A stretch of DNA of 9,695 nt from CADEEN01 sp040384625. Lineage in GTDB: Bacteria > Pseudomonadota > Gammaproteobacteria > Burkholderiales > Burkholderiaceae_C. The translations under genes and the position numbers were made by a program. The stretch lies in assembly GCA_040384625.1 (NCBI GenBank), contig JAZKIW010000002.1:1-9695 (forward strand). Reading direction: 5' to 3'. This document shows, piece after piece, positions 1-6,913 of the stretch. The notes under the pieces are model-generated. The model was not told where the DNA came from. It was given only the letters and a program-made list of their open reading frames with translations, and searched no databases. Position 1 is the stretch's first letter, and each line of letters begins with the position of its first letter.

Positions 1-316
1 TCTTCAGACGACCATCGCGCAATGCCAGGCCAACGAGCATGGAGCACACGCTCTTGGTTGCAGAATTGATGGGCTGCAGGCCCTCGGCCGTGGCGCCCTG
101 GTAGTAGCGTTCAGCCACCAGCACACCACGCCGGGCCACCAGCAAGGCGCGCAGGCCGGACAAAGACTCGCCAGCCTTCAAGGTATCCGCCACAAGGCCG
201 GCGCGCATGCCGTGAGTCTCGGCCGCACCCGAGACCCAATCGGTGCCTTCGGCACCCAGGGACTGCCTCGCGAAAAGCGAAGCACCTGCCATGACAACCG
301 TGCGCCGTGTGGTCAC
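1..316 (-). CDS. Serine hydrolase, beta-lactamase/class C family, N-terminal part only
   Basis: The gene runs off the left edge, leaving the first 105 codons. I chose the GTG at 316 because AAGGGAG lies just upstream; it also adds a twin-arginine start (TTRRTVVMAGASLF, R4-R5) that the internal ATG at 292 would lose. The following stretch ends LGAEG, a plausible cleavage region, so export by the Tat route is inferred. The motif S85-A-T-K88, in the context INSATKSV, matches the SxxK nucleophile motif of the beta-lactamase / penicillin-binding-protein-like family, in which the serine is acylated. The part after this motif, including the YxN-type and KTG-type motifs, is missing from the window, so esterase, peptidase and beta-lactamase cannot be told apart. 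The start overlaps the stop of the upstream isomerase gene by four bases (GTGA), which suggests translational coupling. Confidence 0.82.
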   Translation of the reverse strand, partial: MTTRRTVVMAGASLFARQSLGAEGTDWVSGAAETHGMRAGLVADTLKAGESLSGLRALLVARRGVLVAERYYQGATAEGLQPINSATKSVCSMLVGLALRDGRLK

Positions 317-1005
317 TGAATCTCCCTTGGCGAGTTGCTCGGCAGTGTCAGGAACGGATCACACGGCATTGAGCGCGTTCGCTGGCCCTCTCGGCCGCCA
401 AGGGCCGGATTTGCATTGAGGTGTACCGCGAGATGAGGGAGCCGATCTTGTCCAAAGAATGACTCCCCGTCGGCGATGAACCAAGGGACACCGAAGCAGC
501 CGCTGTCGACGGCTGCAGCGTTGCTAGCGTCTTGCGCCTGGCGCGCGCCAGTCCATGCCGATGCCGACTGTATCGTTCGTGCGTCAAGGCCCAGCGACCT
601 CGAAGCGAGCACCAGATCTGCAAGGCCCGTGATGGACTGCCCTTCACCGAAATAGCGATGCCAGACCGCCTTCAGGAATGCCTCGCCCAGTCGAGGCTCC
701 TGGTTTCGCTTACCCCAATAGGCCAACTTGGCCACGGGGGCGCCGTGGGCAGGCGCGCACGGCGTGGCCAGCACAGTGCCGCACATGCGGGCGCAACGCG
801 CGGCGTCACGGGCAATGTAGGGTCGCTTCAGACGACGGATCTGCGAGTAGGCGTCCAGTACACCGCTGGCTTTCCAGACTGCATCGAGTTCGATCGGCAG
901 CCAGTCCACGGTGCGTCCGGCCGCCTTCGCGATTGCATCGATCTGAAGGGAAGCGATGTAGCTGTAGGGAGACGCGAATTCGAAATGAAAGTGGATGGGG
1001 GTCAT
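313..1005 (-). CDS. 2-hydroxychromene-2-carboxylate isomerase-like protein (DsbA/kappa-GST fold)
   Basis: A 230-residue protein of the DsbA-like thioredoxin fold related to HCCA isomerase, a glutathione-dependent enzyme of naphthalene-type aromatic breakdown, and to kappa-class glutathione transferases. The N-terminus reads FHFEFASPYSYIAS; S12 sits where the family has its catalytic serine. Near the C-terminus, FGVPWFIADGESFFGQDRL is the typical cis-proline region with the family's G-Q-D-R signature. I chose the ATG at 1005 over the longer reading frame from 1047 because family members begin two or three residues before this strand. The last 25 or so residues (GGREGQRTRSMP onward) go beyond the usual family end near 200 residues. 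The gene is coupled to the downstream serine hydrolase by a four-base overlap. No other aromatic-degradation gene is in view, so the substrate is unknown. Confidence 0.85.
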   Translation of the reverse strand: MTPIHFHFEFASPYSYIASLQIDAIAKAAGRTVDWLPIELDAVWKASGVLDAYSQIRRLKRPYIARDAARCARMCGTVLATPCAPAHGAPVAKLAYWGKRNQEPRLGEAFLKAVWHRYFGEGQSITGLADLVLASRSLGLDARTIQSASAWTGARQAQDASNAAAVDSGCFGVPWFIADGESFFGQDRLPHLAVHLNANPALGGREGQRTRSMPCDPFLTLPSNSPREIQ

Positions 1006-1280
1006 GTGGCGATCCCAACAGGGCGGGCCGTCTCGTGTCCCAACCAAGACTGCCCATCAGTGAGAGGGCCGAGGTGCGTCTACGTCTGGGAGCCGAAAGG
1101 CATCATGACGCAGTTGCTGTATCGATATTGATGCCGTGCAAAGCAAGGTCGCACAAAGTGTTTTCTTGCCGTCCCACACAGCGAACACATCGGCCGCGCA
1201 CACCGTCAAAGGCGCTGCGCTTTCATCACAGGCCCGCGACCCAGCTGAGCTGCCTGAAACGCCGAGCGTGATTACGGCCC
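1006..1280. other. Intergenic region upstream of the isomerase gene
   Basis: This region separates the HTH gene from the isomerase start; both read leftward. It presumably holds the isomerase promoter. A weak candidate on the minus strand is TTGCTT followed 17 bases later by GATACA, close to an AT-rich patch at about 1120-1133, but the match is poor. I see no RNA gene, no convincing hairpin-plus-T terminator for the HTH gene, and no ORF with family character. Confidence 0.4.
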
Positions 1281-1715
1281 TTAGCGCAGAGACGGCAGCC
1301 GTGCAGCGGCTTCCTTCTTGCCCAGGGCCTTGAGGGCCGCAATGGCAGGCAGATGCTTGGCTCGGGGACGGGCTTTGCCGTCCTCCCAGTTGTAGATGGA
1401 CTGACTCGACGCGCCCACCAGAAGTCCGCAGTCATGGGCCGACAGGCCGAGCCGCTGCCGCTGTGACGCCAAACCCTTCGCACTGAAGCGCAGCGCCCGA
1501 CTGGGCGCGACGTCGGCGGCGACCGGCACAGTTTTCAAACGAGCCTTGCCCTGGCGGCGCAGCTCCTGCTCCAGCGCTCGGGTCCGTCGCTTGAGCGCGG
1601 CGATCTCGGCGCGATACGCGCTGACCGCCCTCTTGAGGCTCAGGGTCTGGCCGCGCACCTCTTTGCGAGCAACGCGAGAGATTTCGCTCTTGAGAACAGC
1701 AGCAATATTGGGCAT
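1281..1715 (-). CDS. Coiled-coil plus XRE-like helix-turn-helix protein
   Basis: A 144-residue protein. Residues 4-57 (NIAAVLKSEISRVARKEV onward) are rich in K, R, E, A and L with heptad-like spacing and should form a helix or coiled coil. A basic, Ala/Pro-rich linker follows. Residues 80-120 form a helix-turn-helix of the XRE type: LASQRQRLGLS, then GLLVGASSQSIYNWEDGKARPR, with the Y-N-W-E-x-G-K-x-x-P pattern of the recognition helix and the turn after it. I start at the ATG at 1715 (MPNIAAVLK) because this opening is familiar from small HTH proteins of Burkholderiales; the upstream extension to 1814 lacks family character. No clear ribosome site is visible. It probably binds DNA, but no target is known. 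It diverges from the conjugation operon across 170 bases, so control of that operon is possible though unproven. Whether it belongs to the element or to the host chromosome is unclear. Confidence 0.72.
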   Translation of the reverse strand: MPNIAAVLKSEISRVARKEVRGQTLSLKRAVSAYRAEIAALKRRTRALEQELRRQGKARLKTVPVAADVAPSRALRFSAKGLASQRQRLGLSAHDCGLLVGASSQSIYNWEDGKARPRAKHLPAIAALKALGKKEAAARLPSLR

Positions 1716-1762
1716 AGGGCTGGATTGTGCAACGGGGGTCTTACTAGGGGTTTGCAGGCGGC

Positions 1763-1780
1763 CAGCAGTTCCTTCTGCTG
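1763..1780. repeat. Short perfect hairpin in the divergent intergenic region
   Basis: CAGCAG, then TTCCTT, then CTGCTG: a perfect 6-bp inverted repeat with a 6-base loop, about 50 bases upstream of the HTH start. No T-run follows on either strand, so it is not an intrinsic terminator. It could be an operator half-site pair for the neighbouring HTH protein, or chance. Confidence 0.35.
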
Positions 1781-1801
1781 CCTGGATCTGGCTGATCGCA
1801 A

Positions 1802-1863
1802 AACCATTCCTCACATCGTGCCGTTTCGTCGCGACGCGCCGCGTGGCCGGTCGCAGAATGGTT
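1802..1863. repeat. Nested inverted repeat upstream of traI (candidate operator or oriT)
   Basis: AACCATTC (1802-1809) is matched by its exact reverse complement GAATGGTT (1856-1863). Almost at the midpoint lies a separate perfect palindrome, CGTCGCGACG (1827-1836), with 17 and 19 bases to the two outer arms. The structure ends 22 bases before the traI start. Conjugation elements often carry the transfer origin or an autoregulatory operator near the relaxase gene. No nick-site consensus for the MOBH group can be recognised by eye, so the role is an inference from position and symmetry. Confidence 0.35.
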
Positions 1864-1885
1864 CACCTCCCGATCCGCAACGTCG

Positions 1886-3532
1886 ATGGCCCTTCCTCTG
1901 CCATCAGGTACCGCCTACCCGTCAGCCGACCCCGGTATTGGCGCCACGCCGGTCGAGGATTTGCTTGCCTCCAACGACGACCTGATCGGTCGCATAAGGC
2001 TGTGCTTCGGCATCGACCGCGCCAGCTTCGAACGCGATGTGCTGACGCTGATTCAGCGCTATGCCGCCTGTGTTCACCTGCTGCCGGCCACCGCCGACAA
2101 CTACTTCGCAGCATCGGGCGGTCTGCTGCGCCTGGGGCTCGAGGTGGCGTTCTTCAGCCTGCAAGGCACCGATGCTCACATCCTTGCGGGGCAGGCGACG
2201 ATCTCCGCGCGTCAGCAGCTGGAACCACGGTGGCGTCAGGCCACGTTCATCGCCGGACTGTGCTGCGAGCTGCACCGGGTGCTCAGCCACATCATCGTGA
2301 CCGACGACGCCGGCGACGAATGGCCGGCCTACCTGCAGCCGCTGGCCAGCTGGTTGCAGGTTCGTGACGCCCAGCGCTACTTCGTCCGTTGGCGGCTGAA
2401 CGCCATCGAAAGTCGCAGCCTGGGCGTGTTCGCCCTGCCCCATGTCGTGCCACCGGGCGTGCTGCAGTCCCTGAACGAGCACAACGCAGTCATCGTTTCG
2501 CACCTGATGGCCAGCATTGGTGGCGTACCCGTGTACAGAGATCACAACGTACTCGACCGTCTGGTGCGACGTTCCCTGGCACTGGTGATCGACCGCAACC
2601 TGCAGGCCAATGCCGATCGCTACGGCAGGCCACAGTTCGGCTCGCATCTGGAGCGATACCTGGTCGACACGCTCCGGCGCCTGGCCGCCGCCAACGCTTC
2701 CTGGGTGCCCAACCGCGACAAGACGCGTGTGTGGTTTGGCCACGAAGGGATGTTTCTGGTGTGGCCGCAGGCGGCCGGCGACATGCAAGCGCTGCTCGAG
2801 GCCGAGCAGATACCCGGCATCCCCAAGGCCCCCGACACCGTGCTGGAAGTGTTGCTTGCTGCCGGCGTCTTCGAGCGCCGGGACGCTGAACAAGCGACCT
2901 GGACCATTCGACCACCCAGTGCCAAAGGGGTGCTCAACGCCGTCAAGCTGACGTCATCGGCCATTCTGTTCACGGCCGCCGACATCGCGCCGCTTCCACT
3001 GGATGCAACGCTGGTGTGTCGTCCCGACGAGCCAGTACGCACCGCCCCTGGCGCGCGGTCGCCCCCCGACCTCCCGACAGGGGCACCGCTCTCATTCATC
3101 GAGTCCCCATCGTCAGACGACGCGGCGGTCAAAGCCGTCGCTTCGACCCCTTTGGAAGCGACAGGTCTCCCACCAGTGCCGTCGCCCGAATGCACGCTGA
3201 AGGCGCCCATGCGGCTCAACCCCGCGGTGCGCGACGCACTCTCGGCAGTGGTGCAAACGCTCCAGGGAAGGGCGACATCTTCCGCTGCATGCGCCGTCGC
3301 CGACGGCTTGTTCGTGCCCATTCAGGAACTGGAGCGACGCGGTATCCAGCCCGCGGCGGCGTTGCGCGCACTGGCCGACGTGCACATGCTGGTTCACGCC
3401 AATCGAGACCGTCCGCACATGGTGTCCCGTGACTTCGGCGGCGTCGTGACGGCCGGCCTGGTGATCGACCCTCGCTTCATCGATGGCTTCGATCTGGCGG
3501 GCTTCGTCCTGCCCGTGTCGACGAAGAGCTGA
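1886..3532 (+). CDS. traI: TraI-type (MOBH / TraI_2 family) relaxase-like protein of a conjugative element
   Basis: A 548-residue protein, first in the conjugation operon. Relaxases of this family prepare the element's DNA for transfer. Residues 20-140 hold the TraI_2-like core: DLLASNDDLIGRIR, then HLLPAT (64-69), GGLLRLGLEVAF (78-89), SLQGTDAHI and the ATFIAGLCCELHR stretch (119-131). Further on, YGRPQFGSHLERYLVDTLRR and WVPNRDKTRVWFGHEGMF are strongly patterned and look conserved. Residues about 370-440 form a Pro/Ser/Ala-rich linker. Residues about 445-545 look like the C-terminal winged-helix part seen in TraI_2_C proteins. The classical MOBH cluster after PAS(E), with its HHH and a following histidine, is absent here: the positions read N-Y-F and L. 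An HD pair is likewise replaced by C-C-E-L-H. Family placement is supported by the traD and DUF4400 genes that follow. The stop lies one base before the traD start. No strong ribosome site precedes the ATG. Confidence 0.8.
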   Translation: MALPLPSGTAYPSADPGIGATPVEDLLASNDDLIGRIRLCFGIDRASFERDVLTLIQRYAACVHLLPATADNYFAASGGLLRLGLEVAFFSLQGTDAHILAGQATISARQQLEPRWRQATFIAGLCCELHRVLSHIIVTDDAGDEWPAYLQPLASWLQVRDAQRYFVRWRLNAIESRSLGVFALPHVVPPGVLQSLNEHNAVIVSHLMASIGGVPVYRDHNVLDRLVRRSLALVIDRNLQANADRYGRPQFGSHLERYLVDTLRRLAAANASWVPNRDKTRVWFGHEGMFLVWPQAAGDMQALLEAEQIPGIPKAPDTVLEVLLAAGVFERRDAEQATWTIRPPSAKGVLNAVKLTSSAILFTAADIAPLPLDATLVCRPDEPVRTAPGARSPPDLPTGAPLSFIESPSSDDAAVKAVASTPLEATGLPPVPSPECTLKAPMRLNPAVRDALSAVVQTLQGRATSSAACAVADGLFVPIQELERRGIQPAAALRALADVHMLVHANRDRPHMVSRDFGGVVTAGLVIDPRFIDGFDLAGFVLPVSTKS

Positions 3533-3533
3533 C

Positions 3534-5453
3534 ATGCTCGCGCGCCGCTACGAGATGCCTTGGCGACGTGCCTACGAGATCTATGCAAGCGCAACCTGGT
3601 TCGCCGCAATGGCATTCTTTGCGGTCGTCGGCGCCCTGGAGCAAGTGCCGAGGTCGCTGGCCCTGCCGCTCGCCCTCCTCTGCCTCTGCCTTGGCGTACT
3701 GCGACTGTCCCAGGCCCTCCGGACACTGATATTGCGCGCTTCACTCTCCGGCCGTGGCACCCAGGTGATCAGCACGGTCGAGCTCGCGCGTTGGTGCCAG
3801 GGACGTGACGAGGTGTTCCTCGGCTTCGGCTTCGAGTGGCGTCCGGTGCACTCGCAGCGTCTGTACGAGCTGGCGAAGGTCGACTACCGCGAATTCACCG
3901 TCAATCCTCGCCTGCTCACACTGCTGGGCTATGACTCGCAGCCGCAACCCGACGCCGAAATCGGCCTGCCCTACATCCACGGTGTCGAGCCCAGAGAAGT
4001 CGCGCTGCATCGACCCCTGCAAAACTTCGAGGGCGGCACGCTGCTGGTGGGCACCACACAATCTGGCAAGGGCGTGGCACTGGCCCACCTGATCACCCAG
4101 GCAGTGCGACGCGGTGACGTGGTGATCGTCATCGATCCGAAGAACAGTCACCGCCTGAAGCGTGTGACCCTGCGCGCCTGTTTGGACTGGCGCGAGCCCG
4201 ACACCTTCCTCGACTTCCATCCCGCCTTCCCCGAGACGGGCGTGAGGCTGGACTTCACCTTCAACTGGCAGAAGCCCACCGAGATTGCATCCCGCATCCA
4301 GTCCATCATGCCGGCCGACACCGCAGGTGCCTTCTCCGCCTTTGGCTGGGACGCCGTCAATGTAGTCGTGCAGGGTTTGGTCGAGCTGGAAGAGCGCCCG
4401 AACCTGGTCAAGCTCACCAAATACATCGAAGGCGGCATCGAGCCTGTCCTCGAAGCCACGCTGTGCCGCTACTACGAGCGGGTGCTCGGCACCGGCTGGC
4501 GCGAGCTGACCGAGATGAAGAGGCTGTTGCAGGAAGCTCACCGCGGCAACATGAAGCGCCCATCGGAGGCGGCCAGCGCCGATCTGATGGCCTATGTCAT
4601 CTACTACGAGCACCACGTGGCCCAGACACAGCGCAGCAAGGTGATCGATGCTCAGGTCCGCACATTCCGCCACAACCGCGAGCACTACCAGAAGATCACT
4701 GCCAACTTGCTGCCGGTGCTGTCGATGCTGACTTCGGGCGATCTTGGGCGCAGCCTGTCTCCCGAGCCCTTCGATGCCGACGACCACCGACCGATCATGA
4801 ACTTCGAGAAGATCGAGCGCGCGGGGCATGTGCTCTACATGTGCCTGGACTCCCTTCCAGACCCTTCGGTGGCGACCGCCATCGGCGCCCTGGCCCTGGC
4901 CGACTTGGCCGCGCGCGCCGGGGTGCGCTACAACCTGGGCGGCTATCGCCGCATCTCGCTCTTCGTCGACGAGGTGTCAAACGTCATCAATCAGCCGTTG
5001 ATCGAGATCCTGAACAAGGGTGCCGAGGGTGGCATCTTCACCACCTGCGCGATGCAAACCCTCGCCGACCTGGCCAGGCGCCTGGGCAGCGAAGACGCTG
5101 CACGGATGGCACTGGGTAACCTCAACAACCTGATCGCGCTGCGCTCGAAGGACCGGCCGACGCAGGATTTCGTGGTCGAGACCTTCGGCAAGACCGCGAT
5201 CCACACGATGCGTGTGGGCCTGAGCAGCGGGGCCGATGCCCACCTCGGCGACTTCTCATCGAGCTACTCCACCCAACTCAGCGAGAGCTTCGAGGAGCGG
5301 GTCCCGGCCGACGTGCTGGGAAAGCTGCCCAACCTGCAGTACTTCGCGTCGGTCTCAGGCGGTCGGCTCATCAAGGGGCGATTTCCGATCCTCGATCCTG
5401 ACCTGCAGGATTCCACGGAATTGCCCTCGCCAGGGCCAAAGGCAGTGCCGTGA
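3534..5453 (+). CDS. traD: Type IV conjugative coupling ATPase TraD, SXT/TOL-like subfamily
   Basis: A 639-residue inner-membrane ATPase that links the relaxase-DNA complex to the type IV secretion channel. Two membrane helices lie at about 18-35 and 41-58. The P-loop is GTTQSGKG (173-180), with lysine K179 followed by glycine where Ser or Thr is usual. Walker B is RISLFVDE (D479-E480). Between them, FHPAFPETGVRLDFTFNW and the ASRIQSIMPAD region are typical of the SXT/TOL-like TraD group. Late motifs include GGIFTTCAMQTLADLARRLG (the glutamine-containing sensor region) and NLNNLIALRSKD. I use the ATG at 3534 because GAAGAG lies six bases upstream and the next residues lead into the first membrane helix; an in-frame ATG at 3483 would overlap traI by 50 bases. 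It starts one base after traI and overlaps the next gene by four bases, so the three form an operon. Confidence 0.93.
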   Translation: MLARRYEMPWRRAYEIYASATWFAAMAFFAVVGALEQVPRSLALPLALLCLCLGVLRLSQALRTLILRASLSGRGTQVISTVELARWCQGRDEVFLGFGFEWRPVHSQRLYELAKVDYREFTVNPRLLTLLGYDSQPQPDAEIGLPYIHGVEPREVALHRPLQNFEGGTLLVGTTQSGKGVALAHLITQAVRRGDVVIVIDPKNSHRLKRVTLRACLDWREPDTFLDFHPAFPETGVRLDFTFNWQKPTEIASRIQSIMPADTAGAFSAFGWDAVNVVVQGLVELEERPNLVKLTKYIEGGIEPVLEATLCRYYERVLGTGWRELTEMKRLLQEAHRGNMKRPSEAASADLMAYVIYYEHHVAQTQRSKVIDAQVRTFRHNREHYQKITANLLPVLSMLTSGDLGRSLSPEPFDADDHRPIMNFEKIERAGHVLYMCLDSLPDPSVATAIGALALADLAARAGVRYNLGGYRRISLFVDEVSNVINQPLIEILNKGAEGGIFTTCAMQTLADLARRLGSEDAARMALGNLNNLIALRSKDRPTQDFVVETFGKTAIHTMRVGLSSGADAHLGDFSSSYSTQLSESFEERVPADVLGKLPNLQYFASVSGGRLIKGRFPILDPDLQDSTELPSPGPKAVP

Positions 5454-6073
5454 TTCGCTCCGTCGCCGTGATCTCGCTCATCAGCCTGTTGGTACTGGTG
5501 CTGTACCTGCCCTGCGCATACCCGCCTGAGCGCTTCCTGGCCCAGCTTCGCACCGAACACCAAGCCACGTTGCAGCTTTGGGGCAATGAACCCGCCCTGC
5601 GCATCCTGTCGCGCGCGCTCCACACACAGGACTCCGCTCGCCAAGCCACGCCCATTCCATCGGCAGGCGACGCGCCGCAGGTCAACGCGGTGAACGGGGC
5701 CGTTGCACTCGAAATGACTTCGGTCAATCAGCGGCTATTCAACAACGTCTATTTCCGCTCGATCGACGCGTTGGTGCTGCTAGCCGCCTTTCGCCTCGCA
5801 ACGCTGCTCGAGTGGCTGCCCTGGTTGCTCGCCTTCGCCGTCGCGATAGTTGTAGACGGCCATGTCATCCGGACGATCAAGGCCAAGGAGTTCGACCAGC
5901 ACGACCCGGAAGTGTTTGCGCTGTATGCCGGTACGGCCATCGTGACTGCCAGCGCGATCGTGGTGGGATTCGTGATGCCGGTGACGCTGCACCCGCTGGC
6001 GCTGCCCTGCGCGCCGTTGCTGGTCAGCTTGCTACTCGGTCAGGCGCTGGGAAGCTATCACCGGCGCGCGTAG
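5450..6073 (+). CDS. DUF4400 membrane protein of a conjugative element
   Basis: A 207-residue protein with an N-terminal membrane helix (residues 4-20, VAVISLISLLVLVLYL) and hydrophobic stretches at about 106-140 and 155-200, the last ending in a basic tail (SYHRRA). The central DGHVIRTIKAKEF, followed by DPEVFALYAG, matches the pattern of the DUF4400 family, whose genes commonly follow traI and traD in SXT/R391-like and TOL-like elements. Its function is not known; a role in the inner-membrane part of the transfer machinery is an inference from linkage. The start is the GTG at 5450, whose last two bases belong to the TGA of traD; AAAGG lies upstream. The contig ends five bases after the stop, so what follows in the element is lost. 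Confidence 0.85.
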   Translation: MIRSVAVISLISLLVLVLYLPCAYPPERFLAQLRTEHQATLQLWGNEPALRILSRALHTQDSARQATPIPSAGDAPQVNAVNGAVALEMTSVNQRLFNNVYFRSIDALVLLAAFRLATLLEWLPWLLAFAVAIVVDGHVIRTIKAKEFDQHDPEVFALYAGTAIVTASAIVVGFVMPVTLHPLALPCAPLLVSLLLGQALGSYHRRA

Positions 6074-6078
6074 TGCGC

Positions 6079-6178
6079 NNNNNNNNNNNNNNNNNNNNNN
6101 NNNNNNNNNNNNNNNNNNNNNNNNNNNNNNNNNNNNNNNNNNNNNNNNNNNNNNNNNNNNNNNNNNNNNNNNNNNNNN
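6079..6178. other. Assembly gap of exactly 100 Ns
   Basis: A run of 100 undetermined bases, the standard filler for a gap of unknown size. It marks a contig join, so the real distance, and possibly the adjacency, between the conjugation genes and the cassette-like genes is unknown. Breaks of this kind often fall at repeats such as insertion sequences or rRNA operons. Confidence 0.98.
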
Positions 6179-6346
6179 GTTGACGTTCTGTCGTTTGCGC
6201 TCAGCGTCTGGCTTGCTGCAGGCTGCTTGTTGGGGTTTGGCGCGGGCTGGCTCTTTGTCTCGCAGGCTGTGCGCCTCGTTCCCTTGCATCCACCGCGCGC
6301 CGTTACCAGCCCGTTGTCTCAGACGACGACCTTCGGCCGCGGCTGA
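6179..6346 (+). CDS. C-terminal end of a small membrane protein, 5' part lost in the gap
   Basis: Reading from the first base after the gap gives 55 codons up to the TGA at 6344-6346. The stretch ALSVWLAAGCLLGFGAGWLF is a convincing membrane helix, followed by a short polar tail rich in Pro and Thr. No family is recognised. The stop lies 32 bases before the next gene's ATG on the same strand, a spacing like that of the following cassette-like genes. The frame could be chance, but a clean membrane helix makes coding plausible. Confidence 0.45.
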   Translation, partial: VDVLSFALSVWLAAGCLLGFGAGWLFVSQAVRLVPLHPPRAVTSPLSQTTTFGRG

Positions 6347-6361
6347 ACGCCACCTTTGGGC
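6309..6361 (+). repeat. Weak attC-like inverted repeat before the first acetyltransferase gene
   Basis: Possible decayed attC. TTTGGGC (6355-6361) differs from the R' consensus GTTRRRY by its first base only. GCCCGTT (6309-6315) shares only its GCCC with an expected R'' partner. Inside, TCAG (6319-6322) pairs with CTGA (6343-6346), and CC/GG around TTC gives a small tip. The ATG of the next gene follows 18 bases later, as in a cassette. Alone it would not be called; it is listed because better sites lie downstream. Confidence 0.25.
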
Positions 6362-6378
6362 CTCGCAATCGCTACATC

Positions 6379-6858
6379 ATGATCATTCGCAGCATCCAAG
6401 AATCCGAGCTACCCGAACTCCTCGCCCTCATTCAGGCCAAGGCAGTGTTCGATGGTTGCCCTGAAACACTTCGAGCCACCGTCGAGTCCTTGCGCAGTGC
6501 GCTATTCGAGCAGCGGCCGCTTGCACAGGCGCTCGTCGCAGAGGTGGACGGCCGCCTCGCTGGAATGGCCACCTATTACGCGATTTTTTCGAGCTTCATC
6601 GCCAAACCCGGTCTTTGGCTTGATGACCTCTTTGTCTATGACTCGTTCCGAGGCACTGGCATCGGCGAGGCTCTTGTGAGAAACCTTTGCCGCATCGCCA
6701 AAGAAGGTGGCTGTGGTCGAGTGGATTGGCACGTCTCCAACATCAACGAACGAGGCAAGAAGTTCTATCGACGAATTGGCGCATCCATCTCAGAGAACGA
6801 GAGGCTCGTCCGTCTGGGAGAGGAGCAAATCCATCTCCTTGCATGCAGCGTGGCCTAA
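6379..6858 (+). CDS. GNAT acetyltransferase, diamine/spermidine-acetyltransferase-like
   Basis: A complete 159-residue GNAT enzyme that should move an acetyl group from acetyl-CoA to an amine. The acetyl-CoA motif is WLDDLFVYDSFRGTGIG, with the Q/RxxGxG loop at R91-G-T-G-I-G96. Then GCGRVDWHVSNIN and KKFYRRIGA (Y130) follow, a layout shared with the SSAT-like diamine acetyltransferases, where this tyrosine is the likely general acid. Polyamine or small-amine acetylation is therefore the best guess; amino-acid or drug substrates remain possible. No ribosome site is evident before the ATG. The stop codon TAA lies within the R'' core of the attC site that follows, a hallmark of integron gene cassettes. 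Confidence 0.87.
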   Translation: MIIRSIQESELPELLALIQAKAVFDGCPETLRATVESLRSALFEQRPLAQALVAEVDGRLAGMATYYAIFSSFIAKPGLWLDDLFVYDSFRGTGIGEALVRNLCRIAKEGGCGRVDWHVSNINERGKKFYRRIGASISENERLVRLGEEQIHLLACSVA

Positions 6859-6910
6859 CCGCTTCAGTGCGGGCACGTCGGGACGGCGAAGACCCCTTCA
6901 TTCGTTAGGC
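6853..6910 (+). repeat. Integron attC recombination site 1
   Basis: The R'' core GCCTAAC (6853-6859) fits RYYYAAC and the R' core GTTAGGC (6904-6910) fits GTTRRRY. They are exact reverse complements, and pairing extends to 10 bp (GTGGCCTAAC with GTTAGGCCAC, 6850-6859 and 6904-6913). The total of 58 nt is within the normal attC range. Inside, GGG...GTC pairs with GACCCC through a 3-base bulge. The stop of the upstream gene lies in R'' and the next ATG is three bases past R', as in compact cassettes. Recombination would cut after the G of GTTAGGC. Confidence 0.75.
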
Positions 6911-6913
6911 CAC

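Noticed and set aside
532..1131. Plus-strand open frames across the isomerase gene
   Set aside because: They run antisense to a recognisable HCCA isomerase; the translations are Arg-rich and featureless.
1716..1814. Upstream extension of the HTH gene to an ATG at 1814
   Set aside because: The added residues lack family character and would cover the divergent regulatory region; MPNIAAVLK at 1715 is the usual opening.
1922..2893. Minus-strand open frame (323 codons) inside traI
   Set aside because: Antisense shadow of the TraI-like gene, rich in Q, G and V without domain motifs.
3741..4829. Long minus-strand open frame (362 codons) inside traD
   Set aside because: It is exactly antisense to a strongly patterned TraD. 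Long antisense frames are common in high-GC genes, and its translation has no family character.
6707..6913. Upstream extension of the second GNAT gene
   Set aside because: It would overlap the first GNAT gene and read through attC site 1; the ATG at 6914 gives a normal family N-terminus.
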